From assembly GCF_026625865.1 (NCBI RefSeq), contig NZ_CP113067.1, positions 3,224,001 to 3,288,000 of the forward strand: DNA of 64,000 bases. Reading direction: 5' to 3'. Under the pieces are notes generated by a model. It made no database searches and was not told the origin of the DNA. It saw nothing but the letters and a program-made list of their open reading frames with translations. Position 1 is the first letter of the stretch. Every line of letters starts with the position of its first letter. Shown in pieces: positions 21,623-30,657 of the stretch. The stretch comes from Microbacterium sp. SL75 (GTDB lineage Bacteria; Actinomycetota; Actinomycetes; Actinomycetales; Microbacteriaceae). The position numbers and the translations under genes are program-made.

Positions 21623-23605
21623 GTGAGCGAGCGTCGCGTGGCGCGCGTGCAGCTGGAGTCGCCCGTGCCGCAGCTCGACCGGCTATTCGACTACGCCGTC
21701 CCTCATCCGCTGGTCGCCGACATCGCCCCGGGCGTCCGGGTCAAGGTGCCGTTGCGCTCGGCGGGGAGGATGATGGACGCCTTCGTCATCGACGTGGTGG
21801 CCGACGACGGCTCGGAGAGACCGCTGTCAGCGGTCGAGGCGGTCGTCTCGCCCATGTCGGTGCTGCCCGAGCGGCTCTACACGCTGGCGCGGCGGGTGGC
21901 CGATCGTGCGGCGGGGTCGGTGAGCGACGTGCTGCGCCTCGCGGTGCCCAAACGCATGGTCCGCGCCGAGAAGGCGTGGGCTGCCGCCCCCGCACCCACC
22001 CCGCCCGAGGTCGTTCCCGCCGCCCTCGAGCGCGCCACGGCGACCCTCGCTCCGTACGCGGGCCTGGCCGCCGCCCTCGACGCGGGGGAGCGGATCGCCC
22101 TCGACGCGCCTCCCCATCCGCACGCCGAACTGCCGCGCGGAGCCTGGGCCGACCTCCTCGCGTCCGCCGCGGTGCACACCCTCGCCCGCGGGCGCAGCGC
22201 CGTGCTCGTGGTCCCCGACTACCGCGACCAGGCGCAGCTCATGGCGGCGCTGGGCGAACTCGTGAGCCCGGATGCCATCGTCCGCGACGACTCCGACCAG
22301 TCCGGCCCGGCTCGCTATGCGCAGTACCTCCGCACCCTCGCTCCGGTGCCGTGCATCGTCGTCGGCCGCCGTTCGGGCGTCTACGCCCCCGCGCACGACA
22401 CCGCGCTCGTGGCGATCTGGGACGACGGCGACACGCTTCTCGCCGAGCCCCTCGCCCCCGGTGTCCACGCGCGCGATGCGGCCCTCGTGCGCCAGGAGAT
22501 CGAGGGCTCGGCCCTGCTGTTCGCCGGGCACACCCGCACCACCGACGTCCAGCGGCTGGTCGAGGTCGGATACGTCCGCGACATCCCGCAGACGCGCAGG
22601 CCGAGCCCGCGCGTGGTGCTCAGCGCGACGCGAGAGGGAGAACAGCGGCAGTCGCGCGTTCCGTCGTCGGCGTTCGCCGCCGCTCGCGAGGCTCTGCAGC
22701 ACGGTCCGGTGCTCGTGCAGGTCGCTCGTCCCGGGTACGCGCCCTCTCTCGTGTGCGCCGATTGCCGGCGCCCCGCGCGCTGTCAGCACTGCGCGGGCCC
22801 CCTGCGCGCGGCCCGGCCCGGCGCCACTCCCGTGTGCGCCTGGTGCGGCCGCAGCGCCCACGCCTGGGCGTGCGGACACTGCGGCTCGACCAAGCTGCGC
22901 ATGGCCTCCTCGGGCAGCGAGCGCACCGCCGACGAGCTCGGCCGAGCCTTCCCGAACACGCGCGTGATCGTCGCCGACGGCGCCCACCCGGTGGCCGAGG
23001 TCGACGCCGCCCCCGCTCTGGTGATCGCCACGCGCGGCGCGGAGCCCCTCGCTCGCGGAGGCTATCGCGCCGTCATCCTGCTCGACGGCGACCGGATGCT
23101 GCAGAACGAGGCCCTGCGCATCGCCGAGCACTGTCTGCGCTGGTGGTCGAATGCCGCGGCCCTCGCCGCCCCTGGCGCTCCGGTGCACCTCGTGGGAGTC
23201 GCCGGCCCCGTCGCCCGGGCCCTCGCCACCTGGACCCAGCCCGCCTACGCCCGCGCCGAACTGCTCGAGCGGCTTCCCCTGCGCATGCCCCCGGCCGTGC
23301 GCGTGGCCAGCGTCGACGGACACGCCCGGAGCGTCGACGTGCTGCTCGAGTCGCTGCGCGAGAGCGTGCCCGACCTCGACGCTCTCGCGATCCTGGGCCC
23401 GGTCGACACCTCCGCCGACCCCGACACCTCGACCTCGCGCGCCCTCGTGCGCTTCGACTACGCCCACGGTCGCGCCGTGGCCGATGCGCTGCGCGCGGGG
23501 GTCATTGCCGATGCCCTCCGGGCGCGCAAGTCGCGCAAGGATCGCGGCCCCAAGCCGCGCAGTACGCTCAGAGTCCGCCTCGACATCCCCGAGCCCGACC
23601 TCTGA
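21623..23605 (+). CDS. priA: PriA-like primosomal protein N', helicase motifs lost
   Basis: The 660-residue protein is shorter than E. coli PriA. The N-terminal DNA-binding region is recognisable (VPQLDRLFDYAVP). The Walker A lysine motif is absent: the segment before RGRSAVLVVPDY has no GxGKT. The DEEH box reads WDDGD. The zinc-binding region is intact, with paired cysteines CADC, CQHC, CAWC and CGHC around residues 376-422. Actinobacterial PriA is known to lack the ATPase motifs, so it probably loads the replisome at restarted forks without unwinding. The start is GTG at 21623 with GGGGGAG 8-14 nt upstream. Position between metK and fmt matches actinobacterial synteny. Confidence 0.9.
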   Translation: MSERRVARVQLESPVPQLDRLFDYAVPHPLVADIAPGVRVKVPLRSAGRMMDAFVIDVVADDGSERPLSAVEAVVSPMSVLPERLYTLARRVADRAAGSVSDVLRLAVPKRMVRAEKAWAAAPAPTPPEVVPAALERATATLAPYAGLAAALDAGERIALDAPPHPHAELPRGAWADLLASAAVHTLARGRSAVLVVPDYRDQAQLMAALGELVSPDAIVRDDSDQSGPARYAQYLRTLAPVPCIVVGRRSGVYAPAHDTALVAIWDDGDTLLAEPLAPGVHARDAALVRQEIEGSALLFAGHTRTTDVQRLVEVGYVRDIPQTRRPSPRVVLSATREGEQRQSRVPSSAFAAAREALQHGPVLVQVARPGYAPSLVCADCRRPARCQHCAGPLRAARPGATPVCAWCGRSAHAWACGHCGSTKLRMASSGSERTADELGRAFPNTRVIVADGAHPVAEVDAAPALVIATRGAEPLARGGYRAVILLDGDRMLQNEALRIAEHCLRWWSNAAALAAPGAPVHLVGVAGPVARALATWTQPAYARAELLERLPLRMPPAVRVASVDGHARSVDVLLESLRESVPDLDALAILGPVDTSADPDTSTSRALVRFDYAHGRAVADALRAGVIADALRARKSRKDRGPKPRSTLRVRLDIPEPDL

Positions 23606-23655
23606 GCGGCGGCACCCCACCCCGTCCGTCCGTTCCCGAGAGTCTGAGGAGACCC

Positions 23656-24573
23656 ATGCGCCTCGTCTTCGCCGGCACACCCGCCGTCGCCGTCCCGTCG
23701 CTGCGAGCCCTGGCATCCGGCCCGCACGAGATCGCGGCTGTCGTCACCCGCAGCGACGCCCCGCTCGGGCGCAAGCGCGTCCTCACGCCGTCACCGGTCG
23801 CGCAGGCGGCCGCCGAGCTCGGCATCCCGATCATCAAGGCCGACCGGCTCGACGCCGACGTCACCGAACGCATCACCGCCCTCAACGCCCAGCTGGGTGT
23901 GATCGTGGCCTATGGCGGTCTCGTTCGCGAACCGCTGCTGTCGACCCCCGCGCACGGGTGGATCAACCTGCACTTCTCCCTGCTGCCTCGCTGGCGCGGC
24001 GCGGCCCCCGTGCAGCGCGCCCTCATGGCCGGTGACACGGCGACGGGAGCGAGCGTCTTCCAGCTGGTGGCCGCGCTCGACGCCGGAGACGTGTTCGCCG
24101 AAGAGCGCTACGACATCCCTGCCGGGGCCACTTCGGCCGACCTGCTCGACTCCCTCGCCGAGATCGGCGCCCCCCTGCTCGCGCGTGTCGTCGACGGTAT
24201 CGCCGACGGCTCCGCGGTCGCCGTTCCACAGCAGGGCGACCCCACCCTGGCCCCCAAGCTCACGCTCGAAGACGGCGCCCTCGACCTGACGCGGGATGCC
24301 GAGAGCCTCCTGCACCAGATCGCCGGAGTCACCCCCGAGCCCGGCGCTCACACCACGCTCGAGGGGGCGCGCTTCAAGGTGCTGCGCGCGACTCCCGCCG
24401 AGGCCCCGCCGCTGCCGCCCGGCCGGGTCGTGGCATCCGGAAAAGACGTTCTGGTCGGCACCGGGACCACTCCTCTCCGCCTCGAGACGGTCCAGCCGTC
24501 CGGCAAGGGCGCGATGCCCGCCGGTGACTGGTTCCGGGGCCTGCGTTCGAGCGAACCGGTGCTGGGCGCATGA
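23656..24573 (+). CDS. fmt: Methionyl-tRNA formyltransferase
   Basis: The 305-residue enzyme formylates initiator Met-tRNA with 10-formyl-THF. MRLVFAGTPAVAVPSL opens the Rossmann domain; INLHFSLLPRWRGAAP contains the catalytic Asn/His region, and the Asp follows in LDAGDVF. The C-terminal OB-like domain (about 205-305) binds tRNA. The ATG at 23656 has GAGGAG 5-10 nt upstream. Its stop overlaps rsmB (ATGA). Confidence 0.96.
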   Translation: MRLVFAGTPAVAVPSLRALASGPHEIAAVVTRSDAPLGRKRVLTPSPVAQAAAELGIPIIKADRLDADVTERITALNAQLGVIVAYGGLVREPLLSTPAHGWINLHFSLLPRWRGAAPVQRALMAGDTATGASVFQLVAALDAGDVFAEERYDIPAGATSADLLDSLAEIGAPLLARVVDGIADGSAVAVPQQGDPTLAPKLTLEDGALDLTRDAESLLHQIAGVTPEPGAHTTLEGARFKVLRATPAEAPPLPPGRVVASGKDVLVGTGTTPLRLETVQPSGKGAMPAGDWFRGLRSSEPVLGA

Positions 24574-25940
24574 GCGTGCAGGGAGCACGCGCCGTCGCCT
24601 TCGAGGTGCTGCGGGCAGTGTCGGGGGACGAGGCCTACGCCAACCTCCTGCTGCCGCACGCGATCGCTCGACAGCGGCTGGATGCCAAGGACGCCGGACT
24701 CGCGACCGAGCTGACCTACGGAACCCTCCGTCGACGCGGAACGTACGACGCGATCATCGCGGTGGCCGCCGACCGCACGGTCGACCGCATCGACCCCGCG
24801 GTCCTCGACGCCCTGCGCCTCGGTGTGCACCAGCTGCTCTCGACCCGCGTGGCCTCCCACGCCGCGGTGAACGAATCGGTCGAGCTCGCCCGCCGTCACG
24901 GCGGCGGCAAGGGGGCTGCGGGCTTCGCGAATGCGGTCCTGCGCCGCGTCTCGCGCGACAACCCCGGAGAGTGGATGCAGCGCATCGCCGCCGGCGCCCG
25001 CAGCGACGACGAACGCATCGGCCTGACCACCTCGCATCCCGTATGGATCGTGCGGGCGCTGCGCCGCGCGTTGACCGCCGAGGGCCGCGCCGACGAGCTC
25101 GAGGGACTGCTCGAAGCCGACAACGTCGCCCCGCGCGTCGCGATGATCGCCCTGCCGGGCCTCGCCGAGGTACCCGAAGACGCGACCGCCACGAGATTCG
25201 CTCCGACCGCCTTCACCACGCGCGGGGGAGACCCCGAAGGCCTCATCCGTTCCTCGCACGGCCGTATCCGCGTGCAGGACGAAGGCTCTCAGCTCGCAGC
25301 GCTGGCCCTCAGCCGAGCGCTGCCGGTTCGAGAGGGGGAGCGGTGGCTGGACCTGTGCGCGGGCCCCGGCGGCAAGACCGCGCTCCTCGCGGCCGAGGCG
25401 CTGGCGCACGGCGCGCACCTCGACGCCAACGAGATCGCGCCGGCCCGAGCGGGACTGGTGCGCCAGGCCGTGGCATCCGTCCCCCTCGAGGTCGAGGTGA
25501 GCGAAGAGGACGGGCGCGTTCGCGCGGCCCGGATGCCGGGCGAGTACGACCGCATCCTCGTCGACGCCCCGTGCACGGGGATCGGCGCGCTGCGTCGTCG
25601 TCCCGAGGCCCGGTGGCGCAAGACCCCCGCCGACGTGCCGGATCTCACCGCCCTGCAGCAGGAGCTCGTGCTCGCGGCGTTCGAGGCACTCAAGCCCGGC
25701 GGGGTGGTGGCGTACGTCACGTGCTCGCCGCACCTCGCCGAGACCTCGGGGGTGCTCGCCGAGGTCAAGCGCGCGCTCGGCGAGGCGGCCGAAGAGCTCG
25801 ATGCCCGCGCCGTGGTGCGTTCGATCGCGCAGGACGAGATCGATCTGCCCGAGCAGGCCGACGGTTCGCTCCGCGCGCAGCTGTGGCCCCACCGCCACGG
25901 CACCGACGCGATGTCGATCGCCCTGCTCCGAAAGCGCTGA
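24570..25940 (+). CDS. rsmB: 16S rRNA m5C967 methyltransferase
   Basis: The 456-residue protein has an N-terminal NusB-like domain (residues 1-150) and a SAM-dependent methyltransferase domain. Motif I is DLCAGPGGKTALLAAEA near 262, and two cysteines in DAPCTGIGALRRRPEARW and VTCSPHLAETSG act as catalyst and releasing base. It methylates C967 of 16S rRNA. ATGA overlap with fmt shows co-translation, an order conserved in actinobacteria. Confidence 0.95.
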   Translation: MSVQGARAVAFEVLRAVSGDEAYANLLLPHAIARQRLDAKDAGLATELTYGTLRRRGTYDAIIAVAADRTVDRIDPAVLDALRLGVHQLLSTRVASHAAVNESVELARRHGGGKGAAGFANAVLRRVSRDNPGEWMQRIAAGARSDDERIGLTTSHPVWIVRALRRALTAEGRADELEGLLEADNVAPRVAMIALPGLAEVPEDATATRFAPTAFTTRGGDPEGLIRSSHGRIRVQDEGSQLAALALSRALPVREGERWLDLCAGPGGKTALLAAEALAHGAHLDANEIAPARAGLVRQAVASVPLEVEVSEEDGRVRAARMPGEYDRILVDAPCTGIGALRRRPEARWRKTPADVPDLTALQQELVLAAFEALKPGGVVAYVTCSPHLAETSGVLAEVKRALGEAAEELDARAVVRSIAQDEIDLPEQADGSLRAQLWPHRHGTDAMSIALLRKR

Positions 25941-26022
25941 CTCCGACTTCCCGCGCGTGCGTAGCCGGAACCTGCTGCCGCGCCCCCGCCGGGAGCGACA
26001 GCCGCGCACCCATAATGGTCGG

Positions 26023-26694
26023 GTGCCTACCGACGCCCCGCGCATCAACCCGAGCATCCTCGCCGCCGACTTCGTGAACATGGAGGCCGAGCTCGCGCGC
26101 ATCGCGGGTGCCGATTTCGTGCACGTCGACGTGATGGACAACCACTTCGTGCCGAACCTCACCTTCGGTCCCCAGATGGTCGGCCGCATCCAGGAGACCA
26201 GCCCCGTCCCACTCGACGTTCATCTCATGATCGACGACCCCGACCGTTGGGCACCGGACTACGCCGAGCTCGGGGCCGCTTCCGTGACCTTCCACCTGGA
26301 GGCCGCGGCATCCCCGATCGCCCTCGCCCGCCGGCTGCGTTCGATCGGCGCTCGCGCCGGAGTGGCGGTCAAACCCGGCACGCCCGTCGAGAACCTCTTC
26401 GAGTCGCTGAACGAGTTCGACCAGATCCTCGTCATGACCGTCGAGCCCGGCTTCGGCGGCCAGTCGTTCATGCCCGAGACCATGCCCAAGCTCCGCGCCC
26501 TCGCCGACGAGGCGGAGCGCCGCGGCTCGAGCGTGTGGCTGCAGGTCGACGGCGGCATCGGCGAGTCGACCATCGCGCAGGCGGCCGAGGCGGGGGCCGA
26601 CACCTTCGTCGCCGGTTCCGCCGTCTTCGGCGCCGATGACCCCGACCGCGCGATCCAGTCCCTCCGCGCCACCGCCGCCCGCCACCGCCACTGA
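26023..26694 (+). CDS. rpe: Ribulose-phosphate 3-epimerase
   Basis: The 223-residue TIM-barrel enzyme interconverts ribulose 5-phosphate and xylulose 5-phosphate. Motifs include NPSILAADF, VDVMDNHFVPNLTFGP with the catalytic Asp and metal ligand, LDVHLMIDDP, VEPGFGGQ and VDGGI. CATAAT at 26011-26016 lies 6 nt before the GTG start, with no ribosome site between, so the mRNA is predicted to be leaderless. Confidence 0.95.
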   Translation: MPTDAPRINPSILAADFVNMEAELARIAGADFVHVDVMDNHFVPNLTFGPQMVGRIQETSPVPLDVHLMIDDPDRWAPDYAELGAASVTFHLEAAASPIALARRLRSIGARAGVAVKPGTPVENLFESLNEFDQILVMTVEPGFGGQSFMPETMPKLRALADEAERRGSSVWLQVDGGIGESTIAQAAEAGADTFVAGSAVFGADDPDRAIQSLRATAARHRH

Positions 26695-26740
26695 CGGTCG
26701 CGCCCGCTCGGTCCGCCGGCTCCGGGCCAGGCCGCATCTC

Positions 26741-26813
26741 ACGCATAAACGCTCTGCGCGCGTGAAAACGCGTTCTCCCCGTGTTTATGCGCGCGGAGAG
26801 CGTTTATGCGCGC
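26741..26813. repeat. 19-bp-pitch palindromic element, copy B
   Basis: The four decamers begin at 26743 (GCATAAACGC), 26762 (GTGAAAACGC), 26781 (GTGTTTATGC) and 26800 (GCGTTTATGC), each 19 bp apart. The outer arms pair perfectly over 13 bp. It is the first of three elements in the 652-bp gap between rpe and hisE. Confidence 0.9.
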
Positions 26814-26967
26814 CCAGGAGCCCGCTCCGGCCGCATCCGGCACCGGCCCGCACCCGCGCCAGCCCACCGCCCACGCCCCACGCCGGCCCACCACCCGCGC
26901 CCCGCGCCCCGCGCCAGCCCACCGCCCGCACCCCGCGCCGCGCGGCGGCCCGCCGCCCGCTTCACGC

Positions 26968-27039
26968 ACGCAGAAACACGATCCACGCGCACAAACACGC
27001 GCTCCCCGCGTTTATGCGCGCGGAGAGCGTTTATGCGCG
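26968..27039. repeat. 19-bp-pitch palindromic element, copy C
   Basis: The four decamers begin at 26970 (GCAGAAACAC), 26989 (GCACAAACAC), 27008 and 27027 (both GCGTTTATGC). The right arm is intact and the left arm has drifted. Confidence 0.85.
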
Positions 27040-27201
27040 CCCGGGAGCCCGCTCCGGCCGCATCCGGCGCCGGCCCGCACCCGCGCCCGCCCACTGCCCA
27101 CGCCCCACGCCGGCCCACCGCCCCACGCACTGCGCCCAGCGCCCCACGCCCCACGCCCTGCGCGTAGCACCCCGCGCGGCGGCCCGCCGCCCGCACCCCG
27201 C

Positions 27202-27272
27202 ACGCATAAACACGATCCACGCGCACAAACACGCGCTCCCCGCGTTTATGCGCGCGCAGAGCGTTTATGCGT
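27202..27272. repeat. 19-bp-pitch palindromic element, copy D
   Basis: The four decamers begin at 27204 (GCATAAACAC), 27223 (GCACAAACAC), 27242 and 27261 (both GCGTTTATGC). It shares the left-arm changes of copy C, which supports tandem duplication. It ends 75 bp before the hisE start. Confidence 0.88.
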
Positions 27273-27346
27273 GAGAGCACCGGGATGCCGGGACCCCGAC
27301 GCCCGGGCGGACAGCCCCACCCCCGCCGACCCGATACCCTGGACAG

Positions 27347-27610
27347 GTGAAGACCTTCGACGACCTGTTCGCGGAACTCAGCGCCAAGGCCGTCGAGCGA
27401 CCCGAGGGGTCGGGCACCGTCGCGCAACTCGACGCCGGCGTGCACGCGATCGGCAAGAAGATCGTCGAAGAGGCCGCCGAGGTGTGGATGGCCGCCGAGT
27501 ACGAGTCCGACGAGGCCGCGGCCGAGGAGATCTCGCAGCTGCTCTACCACCTGCAGACGCTCATGCTCGCGAAGGGCCTGTCGCTCGAGGACGTCTACCG
27601 ACATCTCTGA
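27347..27610 (+). CDS. hisE: Phosphoribosyl-ATP pyrophosphatase
   Basis: The 87-residue MazG-like protein performs step 2 of histidine synthesis, removing pyrophosphate from PR-ATP. The metal-binding [12 protein letters not shown] helix and [16 protein letters not shown] are typical. A TACCCT hexamer at 27335-27340, 6 nt before the GTG, suggests a leaderless start. It opens hisE-hisG-hisF-hisI. Confidence 0.95.
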   Translation: MKTFDDLFAELSAKAVERPEGSGTVAQLDAGVHAIGKKIVEEAAEVWMAAEYESDEAAAEEISQLLYHLQTLMLAKGLSLEDVYRHL

Positions 27611-27656
27611 GCCACGCCCCGCCTCCCACAGCTCACCCCACACGAAAGCCCCCGTC

Positions 27657-28499
27657 ATGCTGCGAATCGCCGTGCCGAACAAGGGGTCGCTCGCCGAGAC
27701 CGCCGCCGAGATGCTCTCGGAGGCCGGATATACCGGACGACGCGACTCGAAAGACCTGTACACCGTCGACCCCGCCAACGAGGTCGAGTTCTTCTACCTC
27801 CGCCCGCGCGACATCGCGACCTACGTCGGCTCCGGAGCGCTCGACGTCGGCATCACGGGCCGCGACCTGCTGCTCGACGCCCGCATGCCCGGCGCGCGCG
27901 AGGTCGAGTCGCTCGGCTTCGCCGGCTCCACCTTCCGCTTCGCCGGTCGTCCCGGTCGCTTCACCGACGTCCAGGACCTCGAGGGTCTCCGCGTCGCCAC
28001 GGCCTACCCCGGGCTGGTCGATGCGTTCCTCGACGAGCGCGGCATCGCCGTTGACATCGTCCCGCTCGATGGAGCCGTCGAGTCGGCCGTCCAGCTCGGT
28101 GTCGCGGATGCCGTGGCCGACGTCGTCTCGACCGGAACGACGCTGCGTCAGGCGGGGCTCGAGATCTTCGGGCCGGTGCTCCTCGAGAGCGACGCCGTCC
28201 TCATCTCGGGTCCGAACGAGGTCGAGGGCACCGAGACGCTGCTGCGTCGCCTGCGCGGCGTGCTGGCCGCGCGCAAGTACGTCCTCGTCGACTACGACCT
28301 TCCCGCGAACCTCGTCGACCAGGCCATCGCCGTCGCTCCCGGCCTCGAGTCCCCGACGATCTCGCCGCTGCGCGACCCCGAGTGGGTCGCCGTGCGAGTG
28401 ATGAGCCCGCGCCGCGACGTGAACCGCGTCATGGACGAGCTCTACGCGATCGGCGCACGCGCGATCCTCGTCACCGAGATCCTCGCCGCGAGGCTCTGA
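27657..28499 (+). CDS. hisG: ATP phosphoribosyltransferase (long form)
   Basis: The 280-residue enzyme commits PRPP and ATP to histidine synthesis. It begins [20 protein letters not shown] and contains [12 protein letters not shown] and the PRPP loop near [14 protein letters not shown]. The C-terminal ~75 residues are the ACT-like regulatory domain that binds histidine, so feedback inhibition is expected. Its stop overlaps hisF (ATGA) after a 46-bp gap from hisE. Confidence 0.96.
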   Translation: MLRIAVPNKGSLAETAAEMLSEAGYTGRRDSKDLYTVDPANEVEFFYLRPRDIATYVGSGALDVGITGRDLLLDARMPGAREVESLGFAGSTFRFAGRPGRFTDVQDLEGLRVATAYPGLVDAFLDERGIAVDIVPLDGAVESAVQLGVADAVADVVSTGTTLRQAGLEIFGPVLLESDAVLISGPNEVEGTETLLRRLRGVLAARKYVLVDYDLPANLVDQAIAVAPGLESPTISPLRDPEWVAVRVMSPRRDVNRVMDELYAIGARAILVTEILAARL

Positions 28500-29263
28500 T
28501 GACCCTCGCGCGTCGCGTCATCCCGTGCCTCGACGTCGCGGGCGGCCGCGTCGTGAAGGGCGTGAACTTCCTCGACCTGCGCGACATGGGTGACCCGGTC
28601 GAGCTCGCGAAGCTCTACTTCGACCAGGGTGCCGACGAGGTCACCTTCCTCGACGTCACCGCCACGGTCGACGAGCGATCGACGACGTACGATGTCGTCC
28701 GCCGCACCGCCGAACAGGTCTTCATCCCGTTGACGGTCGGCGGGGGAGTGCGCTCTGCCGATGACGTCGCGCGGCTCTTGGCGGTCGGCGCCGACAAGAT
28801 CGGCGTGAACTCCGCCGCGATCGCGCGCCCCGACCTGGTCGGCGAGATCGCCGACCGCTTCGGCGCGCAGGTGATCGTGCTCTCGCTCGATGTGAAGCGC
28901 TCGGCATCCACCCCCTCGGGTTTCGTGGTGACCACCCACGGCGGCCGCACCGAGACGACCCTCGACGCCCTCGAATGGGCGCGCGAGGCCGTCGAGCGCG
29001 GTGCCGGCGAGCTGCTCGTCAACTCGATCGACGCCGACGGCACGAAGCAGGGCTTCGACCTCGAACTCGTCCGCCTCATGCGCCAGGTCGCCGCCGTCCC
29101 GGTCATCGCGTCGGGAGGAGCTGGCGCGCTCGAGCACTTCGCCCCGGCGATCCAGGCCGGCGCCGACGCCGTGCTCGCGGCATCCGTCTTCCACTCCGGT
29201 CAGTTGAGCGTCGGACAGGTCAAGGACGCCATGGCGGCCGAAGGGATCGAGGTGCGCCGATGA
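28499..29263 (+). CDS. hisF: Imidazole glycerol phosphate synthase cyclase subunit
   Basis: The 254-residue TIM barrel has the catalytic Asp12 in [18 protein letters not shown] and the second Asp in the [13 protein letters not shown] region. It joins ammonia from HisH to PRFAR to make IGP and AICAR. hisH is not in this window. The start overlaps the hisG stop and its own stop overlaps hisI. Confidence 0.96.
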   Translation: MTLARRVIPCLDVAGGRVVKGVNFLDLRDMGDPVELAKLYFDQGADEVTFLDVTATVDERSTTYDVVRRTAEQVFIPLTVGGGVRSADDVARLLAVGADKIGVNSAAIARPDLVGEIADRFGAQVIVLSLDVKRSASTPSGFVVTTHGGRTETTLDALEWAREAVERGAGELLVNSIDADGTKQGFDLELVRLMRQVAAVPVIASGGAGALEHFAPAIQAGADAVLAASVFHSGQLSVGQVKDAMAAEGIEVRR

Positions 29264-29598
29264 GCGTCGACCGCGTGAAGTACGACGCCGACGGCCTGGT
29301 CGCCGCGGTGATCCAGCAGTTCGACTCCCGCGAGGTGCTCATGGTGGGGTGGATGGATGCCGAGGCCCTGAACCGCACGCTCACCACCGGCCGTGTGACC
29401 TTCTGGTCGCGCTCGCGCCAGGAGTACTGGCGCAAGGGCGACACCTCGGGTCACATCCAGCTCGTCAGGGGGGCGCGTCTCGACTGCGACGGCGACACCC
29501 TGCTCATCGAGGTGGACCAGATCGGTGCCGCATGCCACACGGGAGACCACACCTGTTTCGACGCCGACGACCTGCAGCCGGTCGTGGGGGAGCGCTGA
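29260..29598 (+). CDS. hisI: Phosphoribosyl-AMP cyclohydrolase
   Basis: The 112-residue zinc enzyme opens the adenine ring of PR-AMP, step 3 of the pathway. Metal-binding cysteines and Asp appear in [13 protein letters not shown] and in the CHTGDHTCF motif. It overlaps hisF upstream and the Trp-associated membrane protein gene downstream by one base (TGATG). In most actinobacteria trpE follows hisI; it is absent here. Confidence 0.95.
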   Translation: MSVDRVKYDADGLVAAVIQQFDSREVLMVGWMDAEALNRTLTTGRVTFWSRSRQEYWRKGDTSGHIQLVRGARLDCDGDTLLIEVDQIGAACHTGDHTCFDADDLQPVVGER

Positions 29599-30185
29599 TG
29601 CGTCGCGCCCGTTCCTCGGCGGTGCTGGCGATGCTCCTGGCCGGAGCCATCTGCGTGATCGCCTCGACGCAGACCTGGATCGACGTCACCCTCGACGACG
29701 GCGCCCAGCAGACCCTGGCCGTCCCGGGGGCCGAAGCGCTGCCGGTCCTCACGCCGCTGAGCCTCGCCGCTCTCGCCCTGGGCGCCGCCCTCTCGATCGT
29801 CGGGCCCGTGCTGCGCTACGTCTTCGGCGCACTCGGCGTGCTGATCGCGGTCTTCCTCGGCGTCGGCACCGCGCAGATCCTCTTCGCGACCCCGGTCTCG
29901 GCGACGGCGGCGACCGTCACCGATGCGACGGGTATCTCGGGAACGGATGCCGTGGCCTCCCTCGTCTCGAGCTTGGCGCTGACACCGTGGCCGACGGTGA
30001 CGCTGCTCGCGCAGATCGTTCTGCTCGCGGCATCCCTGTTCACCCTCGTCACCGCGCGCCGCTGGGCGTCGGGGGCGAGCCGCAAGTACCGCACCGCGAC
30101 CGAGGCGGGGGCCGAGACAGGCCGCCCGCACGACGCGATCGACTCGTGGGACGACCTCTCGCGCGGCGACGACCCGACCGCCTGA
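29598..30185 (+). CDS. Trp biosynthesis-associated membrane protein
   Basis: The 195-residue protein has four predicted helices (about 8-25, 52-72, 78-98 and 135-155) and an acidic cytoplasmic tail. The opening pattern, with a helix ending IASTQTWIDVTL, matches the Trp-associated membrane protein family that normally sits between trpE and trpC in actinobacteria. Function is unknown, though a role in tryptophan or precursor transport has been proposed from context. It starts at the hisI stop, so it is now translated with the his genes rather than with trpE. Confidence 0.85.
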   Translation: MRRARSSAVLAMLLAGAICVIASTQTWIDVTLDDGAQQTLAVPGAEALPVLTPLSLAALALGAALSIVGPVLRYVFGALGVLIAVFLGVGTAQILFATPVSATAATVTDATGISGTDAVASLVSSLALTPWPTVTLLAQIVLLAASLFTLVTARRWASGASRKYRTATEAGAETGRPHDAIDSWDDLSRGDDPTA

Positions 30186-30322
30186 GGTTCCGCACGCTCC
30201 CGGCTCCCGCCGGGGTCGCCGACACCCGGGCGTCCCGTGTCCCTCGGTCCCGGGACCCCTCACGACGAACACCTGCCTGACGGCGCCGTTCCGCTCGCGC
30301 AGGCGTCTGCCCGGCAGAACCA

Positions 30323-30348
30323 CGAGACGTCGCGACATCGAGACGTCG
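30323..30348 (+). promoter_or_regulatory. Direct repeat upstream of the trp promoter
   Basis: Two perfect copies of CGAGACGTCG start at 30323 and 30339 (16-bp pitch). They end 26 bp before the TAGACT at 30375, the position expected for an activator or repressor site. A separate 12-bp palindrome, GGTCCCGGGACC, lies at 30246-30257. No known regulator consensus is matched. Confidence 0.45.
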
Positions 30349-30374
30349 GCGCGGGGACCGCACCCGCGTTTCGG

Positions 30375-30380
30375 TAGACT
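30375..30380 (+). promoter_or_regulatory. Probable -10 element (TAGACT) for the trpC-trpB-trpA segment
   Basis: TAGACT in TTCGGTAGACTGATCGG lies 47 nt before the HGxxPAAW gene, which has TAAGGAGC as its ribosome site. Confidence 0.55.
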
Positions 30381-30426
30381 GATCGGACGCTTTCCCCCGC
30401 GCTCGCGCGCGACTGTAAGGAGCCCC

Positions 30427-30657
30427 ATGAGCAACCCCATCGGCGACCCCGGCCACGGACACTCGCCCGCCGCCTGGACGGCCGTGATCATCATGCTCGT
30501 CGCTTTCACGCTCGGCACGCTGTTCTTCTGGCTCGACATGCCCGTCCTGGTATGGGCCTCGGTGGGTCTGCTCCTGGTCGGCGCGATCGTCGGCTGGGCC
30601 ATGACCAAGGCCGGCTACGGCGCGAACGGCGCGAAGTCCAACCCGAAGGCTCACTGA
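30427..30657 (+). CDS. HGxxPAAW-family small membrane protein
   Basis: This 76-residue protein contains the defining HGHSPAAW motif at residues 10-17, followed by two transmembrane helices (about 19-36 and 40-60) and a short polar tail. The family is restricted to actinobacteria and is almost always found between the Trp-associated membrane protein and trpC, as here. Function is unknown. The ATG has AAGGAG 6 nt upstream, and the stop overlaps trpC by one base. Confidence 0.88.
   Translation: MSNPIGDPGHGHSPAAWTAVIIMLVAFTLGTLFFWLDMPVLVWASVGLLLVGAIVGWAMTKAGYGANGAKSNPKAH

Larger units (their letters stand above)
26741..27272. repeat. Tandem duplication of palindrome plus C-rich spacer
   Basis: The gap between rpe and hisE is filled by about 2.3 tandem units. 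Unit 1 starts at 26741, unit 2 at 26968 and partial unit 3 at 27202 (periods 227 and 234 bp). Each full unit is one 19-bp-pitch palindrome followed by a C-rich spacer. Both spacers begin GGAGCCCGCTCCGGCCGCAT and finish with CGCGGCGGCCCGCCGCCCGC. The spacer's closely spaced CCC runs could form a G-quadruplex on the minus strand. No start codon with a ribosome site makes a credible protein here. Confidence 0.85.

Noticed and set aside
26741..27272. Possible CRISPR array or short repeat array
   Set aside because: Units are over 220 bp, only three repeats exist, 'spacers' are near-identical and no cas genes are present.
26739..27778. Long frames across the repeat block (both strands) encoding Pro/Arg/His-rich repeats
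   Set aside because: The frames follow the 227-234-bp tandem unit and the palindromes, have no ribosome site and no conserved domain; they result from the repeat having no stops.
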